From Gammaproteobacteria bacterium (GTDB taxonomy: Bacteria > Pseudomonadota > Gammaproteobacteria > Ga0077536), in the NCBI GenBank assembly GCA_024235015.1, contig JACKNG010000001.1, forward strand, positions 310,001-374,000: DNA of 64,000 nt. The letters run 5' to 3'. Positions 54,935 to 63,456 of the stretch are shown piece by piece. Position numbers and translations under genes: made by a program. The notes beneath the pieces are model-generated. The model ran no database searches, was not told where the DNA came from, and saw only the letters and a program-made list of their open reading frames with translations. Within the stretch, counting starts at the first letter, position 1, and each line of letters starts with the position of its first letter.

Positions 54935-55564
54935 TCACTCCGTCGCCGTGCACATCAGTGCCGCCAGCGCCGCTCCCCCTGCCTCCGTGGCGAGCCCGGC
55001 AGCCACCCCGGCGCGGTCGTCGCGGTCGCGGTTCTGGCTCAGCTTGTACTTGCCTTCGAGCCGCGTCACCGCCAGTTCGACGCCGACGATGGCGCCGAGC
55101 AGGCGCTCGATGAACGCAGCCGGCGCATCACCGACGGCCCAGGGTGCGGTGCGCCCGGCCTCGTGGACGGTGGTCAGGGCGGCGACGTGCGCGGCCAGCC
55201 AGTCGCGGTCCTCGATCGCCCGCAGGCAACCGTGGGCGTGGACGACGGCGTAGTTCCAGGTCGGCACGACGCGGCCGTGGGCGGCCTTGGAGGGGTACCA
55301 CGCCGGGCTGACGTAGGCCTGCGGGCCGTGATGGACCGCGACCGCCTCGATGCCGGCCCCGGCGCGGCGCCAGAGATCGTTGGCGCGGGCGACGTGCCCG
55401 CACAGCGCGAGCCCGCCGTCGGCGCGGTCGACCACCAGCAGGGGCAGGTGCTCGACCGCCGGCGCGCCGTCGACGACCGTCACCAGGGTGGCCAGCGGCG
55501 CTGCCGCCAGCAACGCGCGCAGGGCCACCGGGTCGTCCTCGGCGAAGTGCGGCGGGCGGTACAT
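54935..55564 (-). CDS. PaiB-like FMN-binding protein
   Basis: A 209-residue protein of the PaiB/FMN-binding split-barrel family, described in Bacillus as a negative regulator of sporulation and protease genes but probably an FMN- or haem-binding enzyme in most bacteria. Diagnostic blocks are MYRPPHFAEDD at the start, ALCGHVARANDLWR near 53-66, YVSPAWYPSKAAHGRVVPTWNY near 84-105, and the C-terminal ERLLGAIVGVELAVTRLEGKYKLSQNR. It is the last gene of a minus-strand run, 3 bp after the GFA gene. Confidence 0.92.
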   Translation of the reverse strand: MYRPPHFAEDDPVALRALLAAAPLATLVTVVDGAPAVEHLPLLVVDRADGGLALCGHVARANDLWRRAGAGIEAVAVHHGPQAYVSPAWYPSKAAHGRVVPTWNYAVVHAHGCLRAIEDRDWLAAHVAALTTVHEAGRTAPWAVGDAPAAFIERLLGAIVGVELAVTRLEGKYKLSQNRDRDDRAGVAAGLATEAGGAALAALMCTATE

Positions 55565-55567
55565 GCG

Positions 55568-56050
55568 TCAGCGCTCGAGATCGAGGCGCCGGTGCCACTC
55601 GGCGATCGACTCGCGCGGGTACTCGTCGTAGCACTGGTCGTGCGCCCCGGGCGTCACCTCGACCCACGGCGCTTTCGAGCCGAGCATGAGATGGACGCGC
55701 TCCGGCGGCGTCGGCAACGGGGTGTCGATGGCCGAGGCGAAAGGATGGACGAGTTCGGGCCAGCGCGGGTCCCACACCCACAGGGCGCTGCCGCAGCGCG
55801 TGCAGAAGCGCCGTTCGGCCGGGCTCGGCTCGGCGGCCTTGCCCGTGCCCATCACTGCGCGGTAGACGCCGACGGCGTCCTCGCCGCGGACTTCGAGGGA
55901 CTCGGCCGCGCCGCCGAGGTTGATGGCGTAGCCGCCGCCGCCCGCGGTCTTGCGACAGATCGAGCAGTAGCACAGGTTGAACGGGTAGGGATGGGCGCAT
56001 TCGAGCGAGAAATGCACGGCGCCGCAGTGGCAGGAACCATCGAGTTTCAT
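55568..56050 (-). CDS. GFA-family zinc protein 2
   Basis: A 160-residue GFA/Mss4-like protein with the complete Cys set: Cys7 and Cys9 (SCHCG), Cys27, Cys29 and Cys32 (CYCSIC), Cys83 and Cys86 (CTRCGS). It is distinct from the copy at 11262 in its longer C-terminal half (LMLGSKAPWVEVTPGAHDQCYDEYP). Glutathione-dependent formaldehyde chemistry is the family's namesake but not assured. It overlaps the dehydratase-like gene upstream by 4 bp and precedes PaiB by 3 bp. Confidence 0.88.
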   Translation of the reverse strand: MKLDGSCHCGAVHFSLECAHPYPFNLCYCSICRKTAGGGGYAINLGGAAESLEVRGEDAVGVYRAVMGTGKAAEPSPAERRFCTRCGSALWVWDPRWPELVHPFASAIDTPLPTPPERVHLMLGSKAPWVEVTPGAHDQCYDEYPRESIAEWHRRLDLER

Positions 56051-57060
56051 GACCGGGTCTCCTCTTCCAGGGTCAGGTCGAGCGCCCGCGCCAGGGTGGC
56101 GCGATCGAGATTGGCGCCGGACAGCACCAGCGCCACGCGGCGGCCGGCATTGCGTTCGCGCTCGGCCAGGGCGGCAGCGAGCGGCGCGGCGCCGGCGCCC
56201 TCGGCCAGGTTGTGGGTGTCCTCCAACAGGGCGCGTACGGCGGCCAGCACGGCCTCGTCGTCGACCCGTACCACGCGGGCCAGGCCCTGCTGCAGGTAAG
56301 CCAGGGCCGGTACCGAGGGCGTGCGCACGGCGAGGCCATCGGCCAGTGTGTCCGCACTCGTGGTCGCTACCCGTTGCCCCTGCTCGAAGGACTGCGCGTA
56401 GGCGTCGGCGTGCACCGAGACGACCCCCACCACCTCGCAGTCGAGGCCGAGCGCGTCGCGCGCCGCAATCACCCCGCAGGCGCCCGAGCCGAGGCCGATC
56501 GGGACGTAGACGACGTCCGGCGGCGGCATGCCGCGGAACAGTTCCAGCGCGTAGCTCGCCACGCCCTGCACCAGCACGGGATGCCAGGACGGCAGGGCGT
56601 ACAAGCCCTCGTCCGCCGCCCGTTGCGCGGCGACCGCCAGCGCGGCGTCGAAATCCTCGCCGGCCTCGACGAGTTCGGCACCGAGCGCACGCATGGCGCG
56701 GTTCTTGTCCGGGTTGTTGCCGTGGGGCACCACGATCACCGCGCGCAGGCCAAGCCGCGCCGCGGCGAAGGCGATGCTCTGGCCGTGGTTGCCACGGGTC
56801 GCCGCGACCACCCCGCGGCAGTCCGGCTGCGCGGCCTGCAGGCAGGCCAGGAACCACAGCCCGCCGCGCACCTTGAACGCGCCGGTCGGCAGGTGATTCT
56901 CGTGCTTGACCCAGGCTTCGCAACCGAGGCGCGCAGCGAGCAGCGGCCAGGCCAGCTGGGGGGTCGGCACGAGCACTTCGTGCACGGCCTGCGCGGCACG
57001 CTCGAGTTCGGCCAGCTCGAATGGCGCCGCGACGAGGTCGCGCGCGGCGAACTCAGCCAC
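56047..57060 (-). CDS. Threonine-dehydratase-like PLP enzyme
   Basis: A 337-residue fold-type II PLP enzyme. The Schiff-base lysine is Lys63 in LPTGAFKVRGG, the substrate loop ATRGNHGQS lies near 85-93, and the phosphate-binding Gly-rich loop is IGLGSGACG near 184-192. The C-terminus LSGANLD replaces the usual SGGN. No ACT regulatory domain is present, so it is a catabolic type acting on threonine, serine or a related hydroxyamino acid such as the ectoine-pathway EutB substrate. The GTG at 57060 overlaps the NTF2-like gene by 8 bp. Confidence 0.86.
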   Translation of the reverse strand: MAEFAARDLVAAPFELAELERAAQAVHEVLVPTPQLAWPLLAARLGCEAWVKHENHLPTGAFKVRGGLWFLACLQAAQPDCRGVVAATRGNHGQSIAFAAARLGLRAVIVVPHGNNPDKNRAMRALGAELVEAGEDFDAALAVAAQRAADEGLYALPSWHPVLVQGVASYALELFRGMPPPDVVYVPIGLGSGACGVIAARDALGLDCEVVGVVSVHADAYAQSFEQGQRVATTSADTLADGLAVRTPSVPALAYLQQGLARVVRVDDEAVLAAVRALLEDTHNLAEGAGAAPLAAALAERERNAGRRVALVLSGANLDRATLARALDLTLEEETRS

Positions 57061-57523
57061 CGGCGCGGTGATGCGCGGCCTCGTCGCGTGCCGCCAGCGC
57101 CTCGGCCTGGCGCGCCACGATGCGCTCGAGGCGGGCGGCCGGGAAGCCGAGTCCGAGCAGCCCGGTCGCGGTATTGGCGACCTCGTGGTAGGCCAGGATG
57201 AGGTCGTCCCGCAGGGTGCAGATCGACACGCCCTCGAACAACGCACGGCGGCCTTCGCTGCCCGGCAGGCGGCCGTCGTAGCTGAACACGTAGCGGGCGT
57301 AGCCGATGTGTCCGTCGGACACCGGGTCGTGCATGTCCCAGATGAAATTGGTCGCGTCGCGGTGGAAATAGTCGCTGACCATGCGCGGGATCTCCGCGCG
57401 AGGGAACGCGCCGTAGAAGACGTCGTGGTAGACGCCGTCGGCGTGGAAACAGGCCGCCGCCGCGGCACCGTCGCCGCGCGCGATGGCCGCGGCCATGGTC
57501 GTGATCAGTTCGCCGAACGGCAT
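57053..57523 (-). CDS. NTF2-like (SnoaL-type) protein
   Basis: A 156-residue protein of the nuclear-transport-factor-2-like fold. It opens with the cone helices FGELITTMAAAIARGDGAAAAACF, then GVYHDVFYGAF near 30-40, MVSDYFHRDATNFIWDMHDP near 48-67, and VSICTLRDDLILAYHEVAN near 99-117. The family holds isomerases, dehydratases and ligand-binding proteins. It is first in the run NTF2-like, dehydratase, GFA, PaiB, whose coding regions overlap or nearly touch, and is divergent from the autotransporter. Substrate unknown. Confidence 0.82.
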   Translation of the reverse strand: MPFGELITTMAAAIARGDGAAAAACFHADGVYHDVFYGAFPRAEIPRMVSDYFHRDATNFIWDMHDPVSDGHIGYARYVFSYDGRLPGSEGRRALFEGVSICTLRDDLILAYHEVANTATGLLGLGFPAARLERIVARQAEALAARDEAAHHRAGG

Positions 57524-57629
57524 GTCTCGCCCTCCCTCGATTTCGAGCCGATGAACTATACACGGGCGGGGGGGCGTGGCTAAGCTCGTGCGCCGAGCTT
57601 CGTTCGCAGCCTGCACAGGGACTTGCTTC

Positions 57630-60600
57630 ATGGCCACCCGAGGAATTCCACGCCGCCACCTTGCCCGCACCGCCGTTGCGCTGGGCCTGCTCGCGCTCGC
57701 CGTCCCTGCCACGGCCTTCGACGTCGATCGCCCGGAGGTGACCGGGGCCTACCTCGGCGAGGTGACGTTCGAGAAACGGCAGGTTGCCTACGAGGGTGTC
57801 GACGAACTGCTCAGGGTGCTGGCCGACCTCCCGGGGGGCGGCGGTTCGGCGGGCCTCGGCATCAGCGTGATCGGCAGCACCAGCTCCGGTCTCGGCCCCA
57901 GCTATGGGATCGCCGTCGACAACACCATCACGGCCGCGGCCGACGGCGACCTCGCCGCGCACGGCAACCCCGTCGCGCTCGACGGCACGCGGCTCGCCGT
58001 GACCGCGAGTTTCGCCACCGCGCGCGATTTCACCATCGGCAGCAAGGGCGCGGTCATCGACACCGACGTCCACACCCTCACCCTGAGCGGCGACATCGAC
58101 GCCCAGGGCCTGTTGCGCAAGGACGGTCCCGGCATCCTGGTCCTCACCGGCGCCAACACCTGGTCACAAACCGGCAACTGTGCGCCGGTGGCGAGCGGCA
58201 GCGGTGCCGGCGGCTCGCTGATCATCGACGCCGGTTCACCCAGCCCCCCTCTGCCGGCGGGGTCGTCGCTGGTGTGCCGCGTCGCCGGCGCGCCGCCCAA
58301 CGTCTACCTCGACGAGGGCACCCTGCGCGTCACGACCACGAGCTTCGATGCCAGCCTGGCCTCGGCCTTCTCGAGTTTCGGCGACACCGTGCTCGAGTTC
58401 GACCAGGACTTCGACGGCACCTACGCCCAAGCGATCAATGGCGACCCCGTCGTCGGCCTGCGCCGCCCCCGGCTCACCGTGGTCAAGCGCGGTACCGGCA
58501 CGGTCACCCTGAACCAACGCACTTTCCTCGGCGACGGCGGCACCCAGGTCCATGCCGGAACCCTGGCGTTCGGCGGACGCAACGGCACCTCGGGTGGTGC
58601 GGGCCCCGGTGACGGCACGGTGTTCGTCGCCGCCGGCGCCACGCTCGACCTGCGCCAGGCCAGGTTCAACCTGGTCACCCCGGAACGTTCCTACACCCGC
58701 ACCGGCGCCTTGAGCGGTGATGGCGCCATCGTCCTCGGCGCCAACAACCTGGCAACCGAGCTGCCGACCGGCGAGCATGCCTGGGGCGGCGTGATCAGCG
58801 GCACCGGCGGGTTGCGCGTGGCGGCCTCCCGCGAAGCACGTCTCACGTTCACCCGTGCGCAGACCTATGGCGGCCCCACCACCATCCTCGACAAGGCGAC
58901 GCTCGCCCTGGTCGGCGCCGGCGCGCTCAGCGCAAGCAGCGCGGTCAGCGTGAGCGGCCGCGGCACCCTGGACATTTCCGGCGCGGACGCCGGGCGTACG
59001 ATCGGCGGCCTGAACGGCAACGGTCGCGTGACCCTCGGCACGCGTGCCCTGACGCTCGACCTCGCCAGCGGCGACGCCAGCTTCAACGGCAGCATCAGCG
59101 GCAGCGCGGACGTCCTCAAGTCGGGCACCGGCACCCAGTCCTTCCTCGGCACACTCGGCCACACCGGCACACTGCGTATCCGGCAGGGCCGGGTGCGCGC
59201 GACGACCACCGGGCTCAGTGCGCAGGTCGTCAACGACGCCGAGTTGGAACTGGTGCAGGGCGACGACGTGGCACCGCCGCTGAACGCGTATTCCGGCGCC
59301 ATTTCCGGCAGTGGCCGGCTCAGCAAGACCGGCCCCGGCATCGTGTGGCTGCGCGGCGCCAACAGCTACTCCGGCGGCACCACCGTCGAAGAAGGCGTGC
59401 TGCTCGGCAACACCGCCAGCCTGCAGGGCGACATCGAGGCCGCTGCCGACGCCGCTGCCGCCTTCTACCAGGTCGACGACGGCAACTACGCCGGCCGCCT
59501 GTCCGGTGCCGGCGCCCTGCTCGCCTTCGGCCCCGGTGCGGTGACCCTCAGCGGTGACAACACGCACACGGGCGGCACGGTGTTCTCGGGCACCCTGGTC
59601 GCCGCGCGCGCCGCCAACCTCGGCGCGGCGGGTGGCGCGCTCGCCTTCGCCGGCGGCACCTTGCGCCAGGCGGGTGACATCAGCAGCCGGCACGCCGTGT
59701 TCGTCGACGCCGCGGGCGGTACGCTCGATACCGGCGCGCACCAGTTCGTCCTGCGCGGCTCGCTCGCCGGGCCCGGCACGCTGCGCAAGCGCGGCAGCGG
59801 GCTGTTCGACCTCGCCGGCGCCCACCCGGGCTTCACCGGCACCCTCGACGTCGTCGCCGGCCAGGCCCGCCTCGCCGGCAGCACGGCCGGTGCTCTCGTG
59901 CTCGGCGCGGCCTCGACGCTGGTGGTGGACGTCGGCCCGGGACAAGCCACGCGCTTCGACGTCGACGGCAACACTGTCCTCGAGGGCGGCGCGCTCGCCG
60001 TGCACGCCGCACCCGGCGCCTATACCAAGCGCGTACGGCATACCGTCCTGCAGGCCGCCGGCGGCGTCAGTGGCAGCTTCGCCGCGGCCGGCATCGACGA
60101 CCCCGCGCTCGCGGTGACAGTGGGCTACACCGCCGACGCAGTGCTGGTCACGGTGAGCGATCCCGCGGCCTCGCTGACCGGTTTCGTGCAGGAACCACAG
60201 CAGGGCGGCGCGGCGCAGGTCCTCGACGGCCTCGCCGGCGGCAACGGTGGTGCCGCAGCGGGAACCGACTTCGCCCTCCTCTCCCTGCTGACCGAGGAGG
60301 AGCTGCCGCTCGCCCTGGAGTCCCTCGCCGGCACCAGCATCGCCCACGTCAATGCCTCGCTGGCGCAGGCCAGCCGCGCCGTGTTCCAGGTGACCAACCA
60401 GCGCCTCGGCTTCCTGGCGCCGGGCCTCGGCGGTTTCACCAGTAGCGGCGCCGCCGGCGCCGCCCCGTTGCTTGCCGGCGCGGGCCTGGCTTTCGGCCTG
60501 CCCCGCCAGGGCCAGCCGCACGGTGCCTGGTTGCAGGGCGTGGGCGGCGCCGGCAGCCTGGACACGACGTCGAGCAGCGACACCGACCTGCGCCTCGGCG

Positions 60601-61343
60601 GGATCGTCGCCGGTTACGACCTCGCACCCAGCGCGGCCTGGACCCTCGGCGCCCTCTTCGCCCTGACCGAGACCACGGTCGAGCAGGCGCTGCCGGCGCA
60701 TCGCACGAACATCGACACCTGGCAGATCGGCCTCTACAGCCGCTGGCGCGGCACGCGCTGGACGATCGACGGCAATGCCGGCTACAGCGATCACGATTTC
60801 AACGCGCGCCGCACGCTCGCCCTCGGCCCCGTGCCACGCACCGCCAGGGCCGCTTTCGACGGCCACACCTGGCGTACCCGCATCGCCGCCGGCTACGCCC
60901 TCGACGCCGCCGGCCGGGTGACGCCCTACCTCGCCCTCGAGCACCTCGCGCAGAAGACCGGCGGCTATACCGAACGCGACGCCGGCGCACTGGGCCTGGT
61001 CGTCGACGCCCACCACGAGACCGCGCTCACCAGTGAACTCGGCCTGCGCCTCGACCTGCCCCTGCTCGCCGACCGCGTGCGCGACGTGCGCCTCGGGGCC
61101 TACGCCGCCTGGGCCCACGAATACACCGGCGACGGTATCCTGCGCGCCCACCTCGCCGGCGACCCGGCCGCGCTCGACTTCGCCATCCGTGGCGATCACC
61201 AGCCGCGCGATGCCGCGCGCTTCGGCCTCGCCTTCGGATTCAATGCCGGCCAGTCCCTGCGCCTGTTCGTCGGCGGCGACGGCCAGGTCGACGCCCGCCA
61301 GACCTTCTTCAGCGCCAACGCCGGCCTGCGCTGGCGCTGGTGA
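57630..61343 (+). CDS. Autotransporter with PATR-type passenger
   Basis: A 1237-residue type Va secretion protein. A signal peptide lies at about 1-32 (ALGLLALAVPATA). The passenger (about 33-950) is a beta helix built of repeated autotransporter-associated strands such as LRKDGPGILVLTGANTW, LSKTGPGIVWLRGANSYSGG and a final LRKRGSGLFDLAGAHPG. The C-terminal barrel (about 960-1237) starts after the linker with PHGAWLQGVGGAGSL and ends NAGLRWRW, the aromatic end needed for outer-membrane assembly. No protease or lipase active site is evident in the passenger. Likely a surface adhesin or biofilm protein. ATG 57630 fits the signal peptide. Confidence 0.9.
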   Translation: MATRGIPRRHLARTAVALGLLALAVPATAFDVDRPEVTGAYLGEVTFEKRQVAYEGVDELLRVLADLPGGGGSAGLGISVIGSTSSGLGPSYGIAVDNTITAAADGDLAAHGNPVALDGTRLAVTASFATARDFTIGSKGAVIDTDVHTLTLSGDIDAQGLLRKDGPGILVLTGANTWSQTGNCAPVASGSGAGGSLIIDAGSPSPPLPAGSSLVCRVAGAPPNVYLDEGTLRVTTTSFDASLASAFSSFGDTVLEFDQDFDGTYAQAINGDPVVGLRRPRLTVVKRGTGTVTLNQRTFLGDGGTQVHAGTLAFGGRNGTSGGAGPGDGTVFVAAGATLDLRQARFNLVTPERSYTRTGALSGDGAIVLGANNLATELPTGEHAWGGVISGTGGLRVAASREARLTFTRAQTYGGPTTILDKATLALVGAGALSASSAVSVSGRGTLDISGADAGRTIGGLNGNGRVTLGTRALTLDLASGDASFNGSISGSADVLKSGTGTQSFLGTLGHTGTLRIRQGRVRATTTGLSAQVVNDAELELVQGDDVAPPLNAYSGAISGSGRLSKTGPGIVWLRGANSYSGGTTVEEGVLLGNTASLQGDIEAAADAAAAFYQVDDGNYAGRLSGAGALLAFGPGAVTLSGDNTHTGGTVFSGTLVAARAANLGAAGGALAFAGGTLRQAGDISSRHAVFVDAAGGTLDTGAHQFVLRGSLAGPGTLRKRGSGLFDLAGAHPGFTGTLDVVAGQARLAGSTAGALVLGAASTLVVDVGPGQATRFDVDGNTVLEGGALAVHAAPGAYTKRVRHTVLQAAGGVSGSFAAAGIDDPALAVTVGYTADAVLVTVSDPAASLTGFVQEPQQGGAAQVLDGLAGGNGGAAAGTDFALLSLLTEEELPLALESLAGTSIAHVNASLAQASRAVFQVTNQRLGFLAPGLGGFTSSGAAGAAPLLAGAGLAFGLPRQGQPHGAWLQGVGGAGSLDTTSSSDTDLRLGGIVAGYDLAPSAAWTLGALFALTETTVEQALPAHRTNIDTWQIGLYSRWRGTRWTIDGNAGYSDHDFNARRTLALGPVPRTARAAFDGHTWRTRIAAGYALDAAGRVTPYLALEHLAQKTGGYTERDAGALGLVVDAHHETALTSELGLRLDLPLLADRVRDVRLGAYAAWAHEYTGDGILRAHLAGDPAALDFAIRGDHQPRDAARFGLAFGFNAGQSLRLFVGGDGQVDARQTFFSANAGLRWRW

Positions 61344-61382
61344 TCGAGCCCGCCGCGGCACCCTCCCGCGGCCGCCGCGGCC

Positions 61383-61391
61383 TGCTATAGT
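61383..61391 (+). promoter_or_regulatory. Extended -10 promoter-like box before E1 alpha
   Basis: TGCTATAGT at 61383-61391 is an extended -10 box (TGnTATAGT). No good -35 element lies 17 bp upstream. It is placed 70 bp before the E1 alpha start, after a 7-bp-stem hairpin (61352-61372) that may end the autotransporter transcript. Confidence 0.4.
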
Positions 61392-61460
61392 TGCCGCCTG
61401 CCCGGGCCCACGGCGTCAGCCGGCGCGCGCACCGCGGCACCAGCCAAAGGGGAGACAGCA

Positions 61461-62435
61461 ATGGCAGCCAACCTGTCCGTCGAGGACATGCTCGACGCTT
61501 ATCGCACGATGAAGACCATCCGCGAATTCGAGGACCGCGTCCACGTCGAATTCGCCAAGGGCGGCATACCCGGTTTCGTCCATCTCTACGCCGGCGAGGA
61601 AGCCTCCGCCACCGGTGTCGGCATGCACCTGCGCGACGACGACCGCATCGCCTCCAACCACCGCGGCCACGGCCACTGCATCGCCAAGGGCGTCGAGGTC
61701 AAGGGCATGATGGCCGAGATCTACGGCAAGGCCACCGGCACCTGCCGCGGCAAGGGCGGCTCGATGCACATCGCCGACCTCGACACCGGCATGATGGGCG
61801 CCAACGGCATCGTCGGCGGCGGACCGCCGCTGGCCTGCGGCGCGGCGCTGGCGCACAAGATGAAGAAGACCGGCGGCCTGGCCGTGGTCTTCTGCGGCGA
61901 CGGCGCCTCCAACCAGGGCACCACCTTCGAGGCCATGAACCTGGCCACGGTATGGCAGCTGCCGGTGGTGTTCGTGTTCGAGAACAACGGTTACGCCGAG
62001 GCCACCGACGCCCGCTTCTCGGTCTCCTGCAAGGACATCGCCGACCGTGCCAAGGGTTTCGGCATGCCCGGGCGGATCGTCGATGGCCACGACTTCTTCG
62101 CCGTGCACGAAGCCTTCGGCGAAGCCGCCGAACGCGCCCGCGCCGGCGGCGGCCCGTCGCTGCTCGAACACAAGCTCGACCGCTTCTTCGGCCATTTCGA
62201 AGGCGACAACCAGAAATACCGTCCCGACGGCGAGGTCCAGCGCCTGCGCGACGAAGTCTGCTGCATCAAGCGTTTCCAGAAGCTCGTCACCAGCCAGCAC
62301 GGCATCTCGCCGGACCAGCTCGCGGCCATCGACCAGGAAGTCGCCACGCTCATCGACGAGGCCGTGGCCTTCGCCGAGTCGTCACCGGATCCCGATCCGG
62401 CCGAGCTCTTGACCGACGTCTACATCAAGTACTGA
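61461..62435 (+). CDS. acoA: Acetoin/pyruvate dehydrogenase E1 component, alpha subunit
   Basis: A 324-residue thiamin-diphosphate E1 alpha subunit. The cofactor motif runs from GDG at 146-148 to NN at 175-176, and the phosphorylation-loop region HRGHGHCIAKG near 67-77 is well conserved. Its size, and the E2 fused to a hydrolase downstream, favour the acetoin dehydrogenase (AcoA) assignment over housekeeping PdhA. It forms an alpha2beta2 enzyme with the next gene, 10 bp away. ATG 61461 follows AGGGGAGAC. Acetoin is the best guess; another 2-oxo substrate is possible. Confidence 0.9.
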   Translation: MAANLSVEDMLDAYRTMKTIREFEDRVHVEFAKGGIPGFVHLYAGEEASATGVGMHLRDDDRIASNHRGHGHCIAKGVEVKGMMAEIYGKATGTCRGKGGSMHIADLDTGMMGANGIVGGGPPLACGAALAHKMKKTGGLAVVFCGDGASNQGTTFEAMNLATVWQLPVVFVFENNGYAEATDARFSVSCKDIADRAKGFGMPGRIVDGHDFFAVHEAFGEAAERARAGGGPSLLEHKLDRFFGHFEGDNQKYRPDGEVQRLRDEVCCIKRFQKLVTSQHGISPDQLAAIDQEVATLIDEAVAFAESSPDPDPAELLTDVYIKY

Positions 62436-62445
62436 GGAGCGCACG

Positions 62446-63456
62446 ATGGCACGCAAGATCACTTACCAGCAGGCGATCAACGAGGCGCTCGACCAGGAAA
62501 TGGCGCGCGACGAGTCGGTCGTCATCATGGGCGAGGACGTCGTCGGCGGTTCCGGCAGCGACGGCGAAATGGATGCCTGGGGCGGCGTGCTCGGCATCAC
62601 CAAGGGCCTGCACGCCAAGTACGGCGACCGCATCATGGATACCCCGATCAGCGAGTCCGGCTTCGTCGGCGCGGCGGTCGGCGCCGCCACCTCGGGCCTG
62701 CGCCCGGTGTGCGAACTGATGTTCATCGACTTCATGGGCGTGTGCTTCGACCAGATCTTCAACCAGGCGGCGAAGTTCCGTTACATGTTCGGCGGCAAGG
62801 CCGAGACACCGGTGGTCATCCGCACCATGATCGGCGCCGGCTTCCGCGCCGCCGCCCAGCACTCGCAGTGCCTCTACCCGATGTTCACCGCGGTACCGGG
62901 CTTGAAGGTGGTCGTACCGACCAACCCCTACGATGCCAAGGGGCTCCTGATCCAGGCCATCCGCGACAACGACCCGGTCATCTTCTGCGAGCACAAGGTG
63001 CTCTACACCCTGGAAGGCGAGGTGCCGGAGGAGAGCTACACCATCCCCTTCGGCGAAGCCAACGTGGTGCGCGAGGGCAAGGACGTCACCATCGTCGCGC
63101 TCGGGCGCATGGTCCACCAGGCGATGAAGGCGGCGGCGGACCTGGCCAAGGACGGCATCAGCTGCGAGGTCATCGACCCGCGCACGACCTCGCCGCTCGA
63201 CGAGGACACCATCCTCGAATCGGTCGAGGCCACCGGCCGGCTGGTGGTGGTCGACGAGGCGAACCCGCGCTGCTCGATGGCCACCGACATCTCGGCCCTG
63301 GTTGCGCAGAAGGCCTTCGGTGACCTCGAGGCGCCGATCGAGCTGGTCACCGCCCCGCACACCCCGGTACCGTTCAACGGCAGCCTGGAAGACCTCTACA
63401 TCCCGAGCCCGGACAAGATCGCCGCGGCCGTCAAGAAGACCGTGGAGTACGCCTGA
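62446..63456 (+). CDS. acoB: Acetoin/pyruvate dehydrogenase E1 component, beta subunit
   Basis: A 336-residue transketolase-like E1 beta subunit. Conserved parts are VVIMGEDVVGGSG near 25-37 (cofactor Glu), DTPISESGFVGAAVGAA near 65-81, the active-site His in AAAQHSQCLYPMF near 138-150, and TIVALGRMVHQAM near 217-229. It pairs with the alpha subunit to decarboxylate the 2-oxo substrate and acylate the lipoyl arm of E2. A GAGG site precedes the ATG. Its stop overlaps the E2 start by one base (TGATG). Confidence 0.92.
   Translation: MARKITYQQAINEALDQEMARDESVVIMGEDVVGGSGSDGEMDAWGGVLGITKGLHAKYGDRIMDTPISESGFVGAAVGAATSGLRPVCELMFIDFMGVCFDQIFNQAAKFRYMFGGKAETPVVIRTMIGAGFRAAAQHSQCLYPMFTAVPGLKVVVPTNPYDAKGLLIQAIRDNDPVIFCEHKVLYTLEGEVPEESYTIPFGEANVVREGKDVTIVALGRMVHQAMKAAADLAKDGISCEVIDPRTTSPLDEDTILESVEATGRLVVVDEANPRCSMATDISALVAQKAFGDLEAPIELVTAPHTPVPFNGSLEDLYIPSPDKIAAAVKKTVEYA

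Noticed and set aside
57576..57629. Upstream ATG extending the autotransporter N-terminus
   Set aside because: The extension has two Cys and breaks the signal-peptide pattern; ATG 57630 gives a normal Sec signal.
58236..61361. About 1040-codon minus-strand frame opposite the autotransporter
   Set aside because: The plus-strand frame has a signal peptide, beta repeats and barrel; the antisense frame is Gly/Ala/Glu-rich without any family motif.
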